A stretch of DNA of 64,000 nucleotides from a virus. Made by a program: the position numbers and the translations under genes. How positions within the stretch are numbered: the first letter of the stretch is position 1; every line of letters begins with the position of its first letter. Shown piece after piece: positions 8,365 to 16,619 of the stretch. The DNA lies in IMG/VR virus record IMGVR_UViG_3300042566_000706, positions 26,963 through 90,962 of that record; one strand, written 5' to 3'. The notes under the pieces were generated by a model. The model worked only from the letters and a program-made list of their open reading frames with translations. It had not been told where the DNA came from and did no database searches.

Positions 8365-10467
8365 TTAAAAATCAATTTTTAGTGCAAAAACTTGTACTCC
8401 AGACCTTATCACTGGTTTAGCTGTTTTTGACATCGCCAACACATTTTTACTTGCATCTAGTAATGCTACCTCTGTAATTCTTTTGGTTGCACCAGAAATA
8501 TACGTAGGATTCTGAGTTTGTGTGAATTGTGATGACGGTAAGTTAATCATAAACGTCATAACCTCTAAGTCAGACGCCCTAGTTAACTTAACGCTACCTG
8601 GAAATGGTTGACTATCACCAAATTGTGGAAGTGTAGCATCACCGCTAGTCAATGTTGGTTGATAACCAATTAAATTATCTGTTGTTGACGTATTTGTTCC
8701 GATTGAATATAAAGAACCACCATCTAACATATCTTGACCAATAACAAACTGATAGTCACATAAATTATCGGGATCAATTAAATTACCAACTGTGTGGTTA
8801 GGTATTTGGTCTGTTAAATCTATTACAGTCCAAGAATCTGATTCTGGTTGTGTACTTCCTGAAACTATTTGAACTAATGCTTTAAACTTATTTGCTCTAA
8901 ATCCGCTGGTGCTACCAACTAAATTGGTATTATTATTCATATACTTGAAATCATCAGTATTGAATTTAATTGATGCATTCACAGATATACCAGTAACACT
9001 ATTATAGTAATTACAATGTATCCCACTTAATGCTGTATTTCCTGTTAGTTCTAATTCATATGTAATGTATGCTGTTTCACCACTTGTTATCATTGGTAAA
9101 TCTCCAACAGTACATGGTAAATCAACCGGAACCGCACTAACTCTTGGTGATGGTAGTGTGAATCTTCTGTTTGATTTATATTCTAATGCCGCTATAATTT
9201 CTTGATCATCAAATACTATTATCTTTTTACCTGTGAAAACTTTACCAACTTTATAACCTTGTTCATCTAAAAGATATCTGAATACAACATTATTAGTATT
9301 TGGTTTATCGTTCTTACTTGATGTTACATAATAATTTGTTTCGCCCATAGTAAACACTGCACCAATAGTGGTACCAGTATTTCTATGATATAACATAAAC
9401 GGAATGTACACTTCGAAACTTAAAATATCATCTTCAGTTTCAGATGCGATGTAATCATCGTATTTAAAAAATCTTTCAGGGTCGTTAACTGAATCACCTA
9501 ATTCTGAGTAATGTAATATTGCTATTACTCTTTGGTCTTCTGGTTTAACATTAACTTCTTCACCAAATGAATTAACAAATGTTGTTGGTGTTGATAGTGT
9601 TCCTCCAGTAAAATTTGTAAATGTTTGACCTGATGTGCTATTATACCCTAAATATTCTTTTGTTGATGCGTATTGTGTTCCAGTATATCCTGTTAAACTT
9701 TCATTTGATGCATTTAATCCTGCTGGTTTTTCTGTCCAAACGATTTCCATTCTCCACGGATCATGTGCTGCTGATGGATCTACAGGTGATGGTGAACAAA
9801 CAGTTGTTGTTGTAGTATCAGACCCAAATTCAACATCACAATTATGACATATCACTTGCGCATAACCACTTAATGATGAGAAGTTTGGCATAATTCTATC
9901 AAACGCTAACTCATTACCTGTTATACCTGTAATTTTATAAACCAAACTATTTGTTTCGCCAGTTAATGTTGGTATCTCACCACAGGTTCTACTGTTAAAA
10001 AGAATTGTAACATATTCACAACCATTGTATGTTGCACCAGTTAAAACTGTTAATAAATTAGTACCATCAACTTGTGATAACGATATTTCTTGTATCTCAC
10101 ATGCAATTGTTGTTCCAGTACAATCCACTGAATCATATTCAACGTAATCTGAAACGAAACCTGCCGGTCCCATAACATTTTTAATTGTATCTAACGTATT
10201 TTGTTTTATTGGGTTACCGTATGTTAAACTTTCAGATGATGTTAATTTATATGGATACTTTACTTGAGCATCTTTATCCATTGGCGCCAACACTTTTTGA
10301 TGTGGTGTTACGCCATTCCCAGTGAATCCTGTGAAGTTGTAATCAAATTCAGAATCACCTATTTGGAAATAACTTATTACAAAATTACCCTCAGCGATAG
10401 ATTTTCTACCTTTTTGGGTAATTCTTGCTGTTAAAAATTCTGAATTATTACTGTTTAAAAAGCTCAT
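8365..10467 (-). CDS. Virion structural protein, probably baseplate/fibre-associated
   Basis: 700-aa protein without membrane segments, rich in Thr, Gly, Ser and Asn and full of short beta-type stretches such as TGFTGNG and TGYTGT, as in the neighbouring virion proteins. The N terminus (residues 10-42: LTARITQKGRKSIAEGN, then YFQIGDSEFDY) looks conserved and may be the anchor to the particle. No enzymatic motif seen. It is the last gene of the left structural block and has its own TATTTATA motif 4 nt before the ATG. It immediately follows the modular TPT proteins, so a fibre or fibre-connector role is likely but not demonstrated. Confidence 0.6.
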   Translation of the reverse strand: MSFLNSNNSEFLTARITQKGRKSIAEGNFVISYFQIGDSEFDYNFTGFTGNGVTPHQKVLAPMDKDAQVKYPYKLTSSESLTYGNPIKQNTLDTIKNVMGPAGFVSDYVEYDSVDCTGTTIACEIQEISLSQVDGTNLLTVLTGATYNGCEYVTILFNSRTCGEIPTLTGETNSLVYKITGITGNELAFDRIMPNFSSLSGYAQVICHNCDVEFGSDTTTTTVCSPSPVDPSAAHDPWRMEIVWTEKPAGLNASNESLTGYTGTQYASTKEYLGYNSTSGQTFTNFTGGTLSTPTTFVNSFGEEVNVKPEDQRVIAILHYSELGDSVNDPERFFKYDDYIASETEDDILSFEVYIPFMLYHRNTGTTIGAVFTMGETNYYVTSSKNDKPNTNNVVFRYLLDEQGYKVGKVFTGKKIIVFDDQEIIAALEYKSNRRFTLPSPRVSAVPVDLPCTVGDLPMITSGETAYITYELELTGNTALSGIHCNYYNSVTGISVNASIKFNTDDFKYMNNNTNLVGSTSGFRANKFKALVQIVSGSTQPESDSWTVIDLTDQIPNHTVGNLIDPDNLCDYQFVIGQDMLDGGSLYSIGTNTSTTDNLIGYQPTLTSGDATLPQFGDSQPFPGSVKLTRASDLEVMTFMINLPSSQFTQTQNPTYISGATKRITEVALLDASKNVLAMSKTAKPVIRSGVQVFALKIDF

Positions 10468-10471
10468 ATGT

Positions 10472-10479
10472 TATAAATA
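10472..10479 (-). promoter_or_regulatory. TATTTATA late motif, 4 nt before ATG of 8365-10467
   Basis: Coding-strand octamer TATTTATA, preceded by GA and followed by ACAT and the ATG. If it is a -10-like element, the transcript would be essentially leaderless. Confidence 0.55.
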
Positions 10480-10498
10480 TCTTTTTTTATTTTTATCA

Positions 10499-11893
10499 TT
10501 AAGGTGCGCATATACTATATCCGACTTGTGCACTATAAGAATTTATTACTCTTGTTTCATTTTCACAATTAGCTTGTCCATTATCTACAGGTACTGATGT
10601 ATCAATGGTAAGCGTGCCCGAACTTGTTCCACTACTTATTTCAATTGGATATTCATATGTATTTTCCTGCTCGTAAAGGACATTTACCGTAACATTAACA
10701 TAGGCATATACATCACCAACAGCATTCATTGCATTACCATTACCATCAGTTAATAATGCTGTAATAACGGTATAGAAATATGGTACAGTATTAGATAAAC
10801 ATTCAGTGGTACTTTGTGAAGAATATTCTGTTATTGAAATACATGCTGATCCCGGTGCCCCGCCCGCACTAGGTGTTAATGTCGGTGTTGCTGTTAATGT
10901 TTGTGTTGGGGTTGGTGTTTGTGTTGAACCAAAACAATCAACATAACTTGAACATGAACCATCTGGTCCTGTTGTTAATATTTCTTCTGGCGTTGTTGTA
11001 CCTACACCAGTTGATATATTAACATACTCTGGTATACTAGCACTACATACATAATAAATTGCGTTAAAACTTGGACCAGGTCCTTGTTCCGCGAATAATC
11101 CGTTAAATGGTATATCTTGTACTGGTTGACCAGGTATTTGAATTCTTAAACCATAACCACTTGTATTATATGTTGATGGTATAGAAAAACTATAACATTG
11201 TCCCGCCATTTGCGTAGGGGTAAGAGTAGGTGTTGCTGTTGGGGTTGGGGTTGAAGTTGCTGGATTACATTCACATCCACCGCCCGCTAATGTTCCTGTT
11301 CCACCATCTAACGATATTGGTAAATTACTTGAACTACAGATACATATTGGACTATCTCCGGTTGTAAAATAATCATATCTCTCATTTCCTTCACAATCAG
11401 TCCAATAGAAATTACCTGCAGCGGTTATATTATATTCTTTAGGTACACATGTTACTGTTGTTGATGTAGGGGTAGGGGTTGATGTTAAGGTTAACGTTGG
11501 AGTATTTGTCGGTGTAGTTGTTAGCGTTAATGTTGGCGTGGCCGTTGGAGTCGCACCTTCGGTTGTTGTATTTGTAGGTGTTTGTGTATTTGTAGGTGTT
11601 GGTGTGTTTGTAGGTGTTGCTGTTAAAGTTGGCGTCGGCGTGTTTGTTGCTATAGGTTCTATTAGTGAAACCAAAAATATTTGGTCGTCACAACCATTAC
11701 AATTAATTTTTACATAAACTTGTGTTAAAGTGTCACTTAAACCTGTTAAAGTACAACTGCTAGCGGTTATCCCATTACATATTGTAGTTCCAGTCACATT
11801 ATCAGCAGTTAAACCAGTATAAACATACTGAGGAAAATTTGATTGTGAATGATCCGAATCTATTGTAAAATTTATTGTTACTCCTTTAGCCAT
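10499..11893 (-). CDS. Modular TPT-stalk adhesin/fibre-like protein
   Basis: 464-aa mosaic. Residues 1-82 form a Cys-containing beta module (INCNGCDDQIF), followed by a first Thr-Pro stalk (about 84-145), a Cys-rich module (YWTDCEGN ... CICSSS ... GGCECN, about 148-210), a short TPT spacer, the QCYSF module (about 231-322) that is also present at the end of 12207-13367, a third TPT spacer, and a C-terminal beta domain. The architecture, alternating disulfide-capable globules and stiff Thr-Pro linkers, suggests a surface-exposed fibre or receptor-binding protein. There is no signal peptide and no catalytic motif. It is 10 nt downstream of the 96-aa gene and has no TATTTATA of its own, so it is probably co-transcribed. 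Confidence 0.6.
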   Translation of the reverse strand: MAKGVTINFTIDSDHSQSNFPQYVYTGLTADNVTGTTICNGITASSCTLTGLSDTLTQVYVKINCNGCDDQIFLVSLIEPIATNTPTPTLTATPTNTPTPTNTQTPTNTTTEGATPTATPTLTLTTTPTNTPTLTLTSTPTPTSTTVTCVPKEYNITAAGNFYWTDCEGNERYDYFTTGDSPICICSSSNLPISLDGGTGTLAGGGCECNPATSTPTPTATPTLTPTQMAGQCYSFSIPSTYNTSGYGLRIQIPGQPVQDIPFNGLFAEQGPGPSFNAIYYVCSASIPEYVNISTGVGTTTPEEILTTGPDGSCSSYVDCFGSTQTPTPTQTLTATPTLTPSAGGAPGSACISITEYSSQSTTECLSNTVPYFYTVITALLTDGNGNAMNAVGDVYAYVNVTVNVLYEQENTYEYPIEISSGTSSGTLTIDTSVPVDNGQANCENETRVINSYSAQVGYSICAP

Positions 11894-11903
11894 TTATTTA
11901 TCT

Positions 11904-12194
11904 TTAACATGGAATTAATTCCACTAATCTTATTTGATATCCCCCCTGTTTTTTAGGCGTTGCATTTGGTACTGATGTTATATGGTCATCACAATGTTCA
12001 ACAAAAACACAAACATATTTTGATGCGCCAGAATATATTATTTGAAATGTTTTTCCATTTAATGGTATGGCAACATCAGAAAAAAGCGGTGTTGTTGGTA
12101 TTGTTTCCCAAGTAGTTCCGGTATAAATGTTATAAACACTACACGGTGTTGTGCTTCCGCTTATATTCGATATTGTTATATTATATGTTGCCAT
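11904..12194 (-). CDS. Stand-alone N-terminal adhesin module
   Basis: 96-aa protein that corresponds to the N-terminal module of its larger neighbours and nothing else: it starts with alternating beta residues (YNITISNISGS) and contains CVFVEHCDDHI, closely echoing the VKINCNGCDDQIF segment of the 464-aa protein to its left. No TPT stalk is attached. It may be a small virion or adaptor protein, or a module available for recombination into fibre genes. The coding-strand motif TATTTAT ends 5 nt before the ATG. Confidence 0.55.
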   Translation of the reverse strand: MATYNITISNISGSTTPCSVYNIYTGTTWETIPTTPLFSDVAIPLNGKTFQIIYSGASKYVCVFVEHCDDHITSVPNATPKKQGGYQIRLVELIPC

Positions 12195-12199
12195 TATTA

Positions 12200-12206
12200 A
12201 TAAATA
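12200..12206 (-). promoter_or_regulatory. TATTTAT late motif, 5 nt before ATG of 11904-12194
   Basis: Coding-strand context ATATTTATT, then AATA and the ATG. Likely drives the two-gene unit 11904-12194 plus 10499-11893. Confidence 0.5.
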
Positions 12207-13367
12207 TTATATACATTCTACATTACCACTACATCCTCCTAATGGCCCGAATCTATAAACACCGTTAGGTACCGCTCCACCAGTTCCCGAAGTAGATGTT
12301 GTCATTATAAGCCATGTTGGTTCCTCCGAACTACATATTGAATATGTGAAATAATCAACACCCTCAATTGTTGCTATCCCTGGATCCAAAGTATCGAGGC
12401 GATTGTCAGTTGAAAGTGATCCAGGATATCTGTATCTTATACCATATTCTGATGTGCTAACAGGCGCAGCTTGTGCAACACGATATGTGTAACATTGACC
12501 AAGTGATGCTGTCAGTGTCGGTGTCGGAGTTGGTGTTGGTGATCCTAAACAAGTAAATGTTACCGACCATCCGTCTGAAGGGTTTGGTGGGTCTGCAAGT
12601 GGATTCGATGGACCCACATCAACACGTAATTCATAGGACATTCCACTTTGATATGTAAATGTAAATGAACCGGTACCGTCAGGGTCAGCTAAACTTCCAG
12701 CCGTTCCCCAAGGACCCGCATACGTATTATCAGCACCAACCCATCCACTATTTTCAATTAACATTCCATTTCCGTAAATATTAAATCTATTTGGTCTATC
12801 GTACGCAACGTATCCAACGCTTATTATTGATTCATCAGTAGCTTCAGATAAATCTAATGCTTGTGTTTGAATCGTAAAACCTGTTGGTATATACGTTCCT
12901 GTTAATGTATCACCACAACCTGGCAATGGTTCAGCCAAACTAGTTGTCGGTGTTGGTGTTTGTGTAGGTGTTTTAGTTAATGTTAAAGTAGGTGTCGGTG
13001 TTGATGTTAAACCAATGCTAGCGGTTAATGTTTGTGTAGGTGTGCTTGTTAAGGTTAAAGTAGGTGTTGCTGTTGGCGTTACCGGTGGAGGAACACATGA
13101 AGCACTTAAATCAAAATCTATTGTGTCATAGAATGGATGTGCTTTACTATCGTGAATATATATATTTTCAATAATATATCTATTTGTAACCAAATCTGTC
13201 AGTTTAATATAATATTGCGTGTCGAATTCAAATGGGGCACCACTAATTGTTGCTGTGGATGTCGTACCTGTAAGAGCTGTTGTAAATGAACCGTATGGCG
13301 AGGTTGAATACGCCACGCTATACGATGTTGACCCACTAATATTAATTAATCTTATTGAAACACCCAT
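12207..13367 (-). CDS. Modular TPT-stalk adhesin/fibre-like protein
   Basis: 386-aa mosaic. Residues 1-75 are a beta module (IRLINISGSTSY ...), about 95-145 a Thr-Pro/Leu-Thr stalk, about 150-270 a globular beta domain containing GSFTFTYQSGMSYELRVDV (jelly-roll-like appearance), then a short PTPTPTLT spacer and a C-terminal QCYTY module (about 290-386). That last module is paralogous to the internal QCYSF module of the 464-aa protein: both share QCY, YG-R, a PG turn, an YxxCS motif, and a GP-G-CS ending with a Cys near the end. Surface adhesin or fibre role inferred. It is separated from the gene upstream by a terminator at 13403-13428 and has its own TATTTATA motif. Confidence 0.6.
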   Translation of the reverse strand: MGVSIRLINISGSTSYSVAYSTSPYGSFTTALTGTTSTATISGAPFEFDTQYYIKLTDLVTNRYIIENIYIHDSKAHPFYDTIDFDLSASCVPPPVTPTATPTLTLTSTPTQTLTASIGLTSTPTPTLTLTKTPTQTPTPTTSLAEPLPGCGDTLTGTYIPTGFTIQTQALDLSEATDESIISVGYVAYDRPNRFNIYGNGMLIENSGWVGADNTYAGPWGTAGSLADPDGTGSFTFTYQSGMSYELRVDVGPSNPLADPPNPSDGWSVTFTCLGSPTPTPTPTLTASLGQCYTYRVAQAAPVSTSEYGIRYRYPGSLSTDNRLDTLDPGIATIEGVDYFTYSICSSEEPTWLIMTTSTSGTGGAVPNGVYRFGPLGGCSGNVECI

Positions 13368-13372
13368 AATAG

Positions 13373-13380
13373 TATAAATA
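13373..13380 (-). promoter_or_regulatory. TATTTATA late motif, 5 nt before ATG of 12207-13367
   Basis: Coding-strand TATTTATA followed by CTATT and the ATG. It lies between an upstream terminator (13403-13428) and the gene, the arrangement expected of a promoter rather than of an element inside a continuous transcript. Confidence 0.65.
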
Positions 13381-13402
13381 CCTTTACATATAATTTAAAT
13401 AA

Positions 13403-13428
13403 AAAACCCCTTAAAATAAAGGGGTTTT
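13403..13428 (-). terminator. Intrinsic terminator after 13450-13968
   Basis: Perfect 10-bp stem AAAACCCCTT / AAGGGGTTTT with a 6-nt loop. On the minus strand the stem is continued by a T-run (the A-run at 13401-13406). The symmetrical A/T flanks mean it could also work on the plus strand. Confidence 0.9.
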
Positions 13429-13449
13429 AATCAGTTATAAGTCAAAAGA

Positions 13450-13968
13450 TTATGGGGTACTACCGCTACAATCACTTATTGTTGAAATCATGCCTCCTGC
13501 CGCAACATTAAATAATCCAAATGTTAAACCATCGTTGAAATAGTAACCCGAACTTAATGGTGTGCCAGTTTGGTCTTCATATAAATAATCTCCTGACATT
13601 AATGCACTTAAAAGACCGTCGTAGAATACTGTTACAGGTAATGCGGTTCCTACGTTACAAGCATTTACACTTGATGTACCATAATAGAATACGCTATTTG
13701 ATGTGTGTTCGCCGCCACCGCCGCCACCACCACCACCAGTTACCGAACTAATGTCCACTGTATCTAATGTGCTACAAGTTCCAGAACTTTCTACTCTAAT
13801 AGATTCGTCTAAAGAAGTTATATTTTGAATCAAATATCCACTTAATATTGTTGCTCTAGTAACATTTGAAAATGTTTGTGTTGCGGTATTACTACCATCT
13901 CTAACGGTAACCGTAAAAGGTCCCACAGATAATGATGGTGTTGTTGAAAAACTAATTGTTATGTCCAT
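13450..13968 (-). CDS. Small modular virion protein with poly-Gly linker
   Basis: 172-aa protein with two domains joined by nine consecutive glycines (about residues 76-84). The first domain (SVGPFTVTVRDGSN ...) resembles the N termini of the 362-aa and 476-aa neighbours (NSGPFDIIGTPGN and [13 protein letters not shown]), so it is part of the same paralogous set. The second, GEHTSNSVFYYG through CSGSTP, contains two Cys. The poly-Gly is encoded by a GGN triplet run (about 13708-13738) that could change length by slippage. Start context lacks both a Shine-Dalgarno and the TATTTATA motif. Function unknown; surface protein inferred from the neighbourhood. Confidence 0.55.
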   Translation of the reverse strand: MDITISFSTTPSLSVGPFTVTVRDGSNTATQTFSNVTRATILSGYLIQNITSLDESIRVESSGTCSTLDTVDISSVTGGGGGGGGGEHTSNSVFYYGTSSVNACNVGTALPVTVFYDGLLSALMSGDYLYEDQTGTPLSSGYYFNDGLTFGLFNVAAGGMISTISDCSGSTP

Positions 13969-13997
13969 GTTTTATATTTTATATTTTATGTTTTATG

Positions 13998-15086
13998 TTA
14001 TGAAATACACACTGCGTATTCTATTAATTTACAAGTTGGTGTTTCTGGATCAGATGTATCTAAAACATATCCACTTGCGCAACTATAATTAGTACAGAAA
14101 CCTTGTCCGTATTTTGAACCAGCGCCTACGTTTTCAATAAATTGAACGGAGCCCGCCGAAGCAGATGTTGTTACACCAGATATCGCCCTAGCTGGTAAAT
14201 AATCACCAGTTGAGAATATAATATTTAAACTACTTGCTGAAGTTGCTCCAGTTAATTGTGCCAATGTGTTGTCATATATTTCCGCTGCGTAATCTCCAAC
14301 AGAACCAGCATTATAGTTTGATAATTCAACAATATTTGGTCCGGCGTTTAATACATATGGATAAACGTGCCAATATTTAAAGTTGTTTGTCGGAGTTGTA
14401 GATCCGCCAACTGTCGTTCCACCTGCTGGTTGGTCTACTATTGTTGTTCCATTAACTTTAATCATAATTTCATTATCACCAGCAATACCTATATAATAAA
14501 CCTTGGTTGTTGCAACATTTATTGTTGTACAAAAACTAAGTGTACCAATATAATTTGGGTTTCCACTAACCCAAACTCCGTTATAATTCATTCTATTAGC
14601 CCAGAATAATTCACTAACTGTCATACTAGCGTTAGTTCCAAAATAACTACCGTTATATGCGTAATTACCACTAGTTGAACTACCATTTAAATTGAAATCA
14701 CTAACATTATATATCAAAACACCAAAATCGCCATAAGCACCGTTAGCGGCGCCAGTTCCTGGTTGTTTTGTGTCTACTGACGTTGCACTTGTTATTGTTA
14801 CTTTATAACAACCTAAACCATCATTTGTCACCGTATATCCCTCATCACACAAGCAAACAGGTCCACTATCAAATGTATATGGTCCAACACTATTATTACA
14901 AGTACCTGAACTAGTTAAAGTAATACCAGTATATATCCCCATATCAATATCATATACTTGACCAGTTGATAGGTCGTTATACGATTGAGTTGAAAATAAT
15001 AAAGTGTTCCCAGGTGTGCCAATTATATCAAAAGGCCCACTATTTGTGGAAGATCCAGCCGCTAATGTTATTGTTACGTATGCCAT
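13998..15086 (-). CDS. Modular virion protein with PA14/galactose-binding-like domain
   Basis: 362-aa mosaic. Residues 1-70 are the shared GPF/GPY beta module. Residues about 75-100 hold a small Cys-rich EGF-like stretch (CLCDEGYTVTNDGLGCYKV). The central part (about 105-295) contains KVYYIGIAGDNEIMIKVNG and, later, VLNAGPNIVELSNYN, which is how PA14-like and galactose-binding-like carbohydrate-binding domains read. The end carries another Cys-rich knot (NYSCASGYVLD ... CKLIEYAVC). A glycan-binding tail or capsid adhesin is a reasonable inference. The TATTTATA motif ends 10 nt before the ATG. Confidence 0.55.
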   Translation of the reverse strand: MAYVTITLAAGSSTNSGPFDIIGTPGNTLLFSTQSYNDLSTGQVYDIDMGIYTGITLTSSGTCNNSVGPYTFDSGPVCLCDEGYTVTNDGLGCYKVTITSATSVDTKQPGTGAANGAYGDFGVLIYNVSDFNLNGSSTSGNYAYNGSYFGTNASMTVSELFWANRMNYNGVWVSGNPNYIGTLSFCTTINVATTKVYYIGIAGDNEIMIKVNGTTIVDQPAGGTTVGGSTTPTNNFKYWHVYPYVLNAGPNIVELSNYNAGSVGDYAAEIYDNTLAQLTGATSASSLNIIFSTGDYLPARAISGVTTSASAGSVQFIENVGAGSKYGQGFCTNYSCASGYVLDTSDPETPTCKLIEYAVCIS

Positions 15087-15096
15087 ATTTGTCTAT

Positions 15097-15104
15097 TATA
15101 AATA
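15097..15104 (-). promoter_or_regulatory. TATTTATA late motif, 10 nt before ATG of 13998-15086
   Basis: Coding-strand TATATTTATAAT followed by AGACAAAT and the ATG. Confidence 0.55.
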
Positions 15105-15132
15105 TACTATTATTTCAAATTATTCTAAAGGT

Positions 15133-16563
15133 TTAACAACCAAAACAACTATTAAACGCGACTAATCCAATTATGTAGTTTTGTGAACCACTTGATGCTG
15201 GGTTTACATCCATAATCCAAGCATCAGTTATTATTTCATAATTTTGTAAAGCTGGCCCATTTACAGTACTAACACAAGAATAACCATTAAGTATTGTTAT
15301 AGTATGTGCGGTATTAGTACCTAAATCACCAATTATTCTCACATCAACGGTAACATTTGTGTTCACCGAAACATCGGAATTTACTTGTACCGTTGTACTA
15401 TTATTACCACCGGCCATTACACAAGCACTAATTACAACATTTGTTGCATTTGGATTACACTCAATACATCCAACTGGTGGTGTTGAGTAGTATTCACAAC
15501 CGTATCCACAATTGTAATAACCTAGATAAGCTGTTGTTGTTGGTGTAGGTGTTGGTGTTGACGTTAAGGTTAACGTTGGTGTGTTAGTAGGTGTTGATGT
15601 TAATGTTGGTGTGTTTGTCGCTGTTAATGTAGGTGTACTTGTTGATGTTTGTGTTGGAGTGTTTGTTGCGGTTAATGTAGGTGTGTTTGTTGATGTTTGT
15701 GTTGGTGTGTTTGTAGGTGTTGATGTTAACGTAGGTGTATTAGTTGCAGTTAATGTAGGTGTACTTGTTGCAGTTAATGTTGGTGTATTAGTCGCGGTTA
15801 ATGTAGGTGTACTTGTTGATGTTTGTGTTGGTGTCGGAGTTGGTGTTGGTGTGTTAACAACATATTGAATGCTAAAGTCACAATCAACAGTTGGGGTATT
15901 AGTAGGCGTACTAGTTAAAGTTAATGTTGGTGTATTTGTTGGTGTTTCCGTAGGCGTTAACGTAGGTGTTAATGTTGGTGTTAACGTTGGTGTGTTAGTT
16001 GCGGTTAATGTAGGTGTGTTTGTAGGTGTGTTTGTCGGTGTTTCCGTAGGTGTACTTGTCAACGTTAATGTAGGTGTATTCGTAGGCGTTAATGTAGGTG
16101 TCGGAGTTGGTGTTGGTGTTGCAGTATTAACAACGTATTGAATTGCAAAATTACAATCAATAGTTGGGGTATTAGTAGGTGTACTAGTTAAAGTTAATGT
16201 TGGGGTATTCGTAGGTGTTTCAGTCGGGGTTTCTGTAGCTGTTAAGGTTTGTGTTTGAGTTGGTGTATTCGTAGGAGTTAATGTAGGTGTAGGTGTTAAC
16301 GTAGGTGTTGCTGTTGGTAACATATACACATCTTCGGTAACACAAGAAACGTTTTCATTTTTTAATATTAAAGATGTTACTCCATCTGGAACAAACACAT
16401 TTACACCATTACCAGTTATTAAACTAGTATACGTCATCCCGGTTGCAGGTTGACTTGATGATGTTATCGTGGCAATAGTAACCGGATTCACACTGTTGTA
16501 GTAAACTGTGTAAGGTCCAGAAGCTGTTCCTGATGTTATCTTTATATCAAAATACCTTGCCAT
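15133..16563 (-). CDS. TPT-repeat fibre/adhesin-like protein
   Basis: 476-aa protein: an N-terminal GPY-type beta module (residues 1-80), a long Thr-Pro/Thr-Leu stalk (about 82-342) and a C-terminal Cys-rich beta domain (about 343-476, starting with [11 protein letters not shown]). The stalk is interrupted twice by a 15-residue cassette, DC(N/D)F(A/S)IQYVVN, which is the same cassette found many times in the 2296-aa neighbour. The Thr-Pro stretches should be extended and rigid and have no hydrophobic core. There is no signal peptide. The gene most likely encodes an exposed fibre whose length is set by repeat number. Confidence 0.65.
   Translation of the reverse strand: MARYFDIKITSGTASGPYTVYYNSVNPVTIATITSSSQPATGMTYTSLITGNGVNVFVPDGVTSLILKNENVSCVTEDVYMLPTATPTLTPTPTLTPTNTPTQTQTLTATETPTETPTNTPTLTLTSTPTNTPTIDCNFAIQYVVNTATPTPTPTPTLTPTNTPTLTLTSTPTETPTNTPTNTPTLTATNTPTLTPTLTPTLTPTETPTNTPTLTLTSTPTNTPTVDCDFSIQYVVNTPTPTPTPTQTSTSTPTLTATNTPTLTATSTPTLTATNTPTLTSTPTNTPTQTSTNTPTLTATNTPTQTSTSTPTLTATNTPTLTSTPTNTPTLTLTSTPTPTPTTTAYLGYYNCGYGCEYYSTPPVGCIECNPNATNVVISACVMAGGNNSTTVQVNSDVSVNTNVTVDVRIIGDLGTNTAHTITILNGYSCVSTVNGPALQNYEIITDAWIMDVNPASSGSQNYIIGLVAFNSCFGC
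15535..16320 (-). repeat. Thr-Pro coding repeat with two [11 protein letters not shown] cassettes
   Basis: Short-period repeat (on the plus strand GTTGGTGT, GTTAATGT and variants) encoding TPT/TLT/TNT units. Synonymous third positions vary from unit to unit, so it is repetitive in protein but not a perfect DNA tandem. Two short non-TPT cassettes interrupt it, at about 15847-15890 and 16123-16170. Confidence 0.9.
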
Positions 16564-16619
16564 TTATTTTTATTTTTTATGTATATTTTTTTTCATTTTA
16601 TTTATTATAATGCTTTTTT

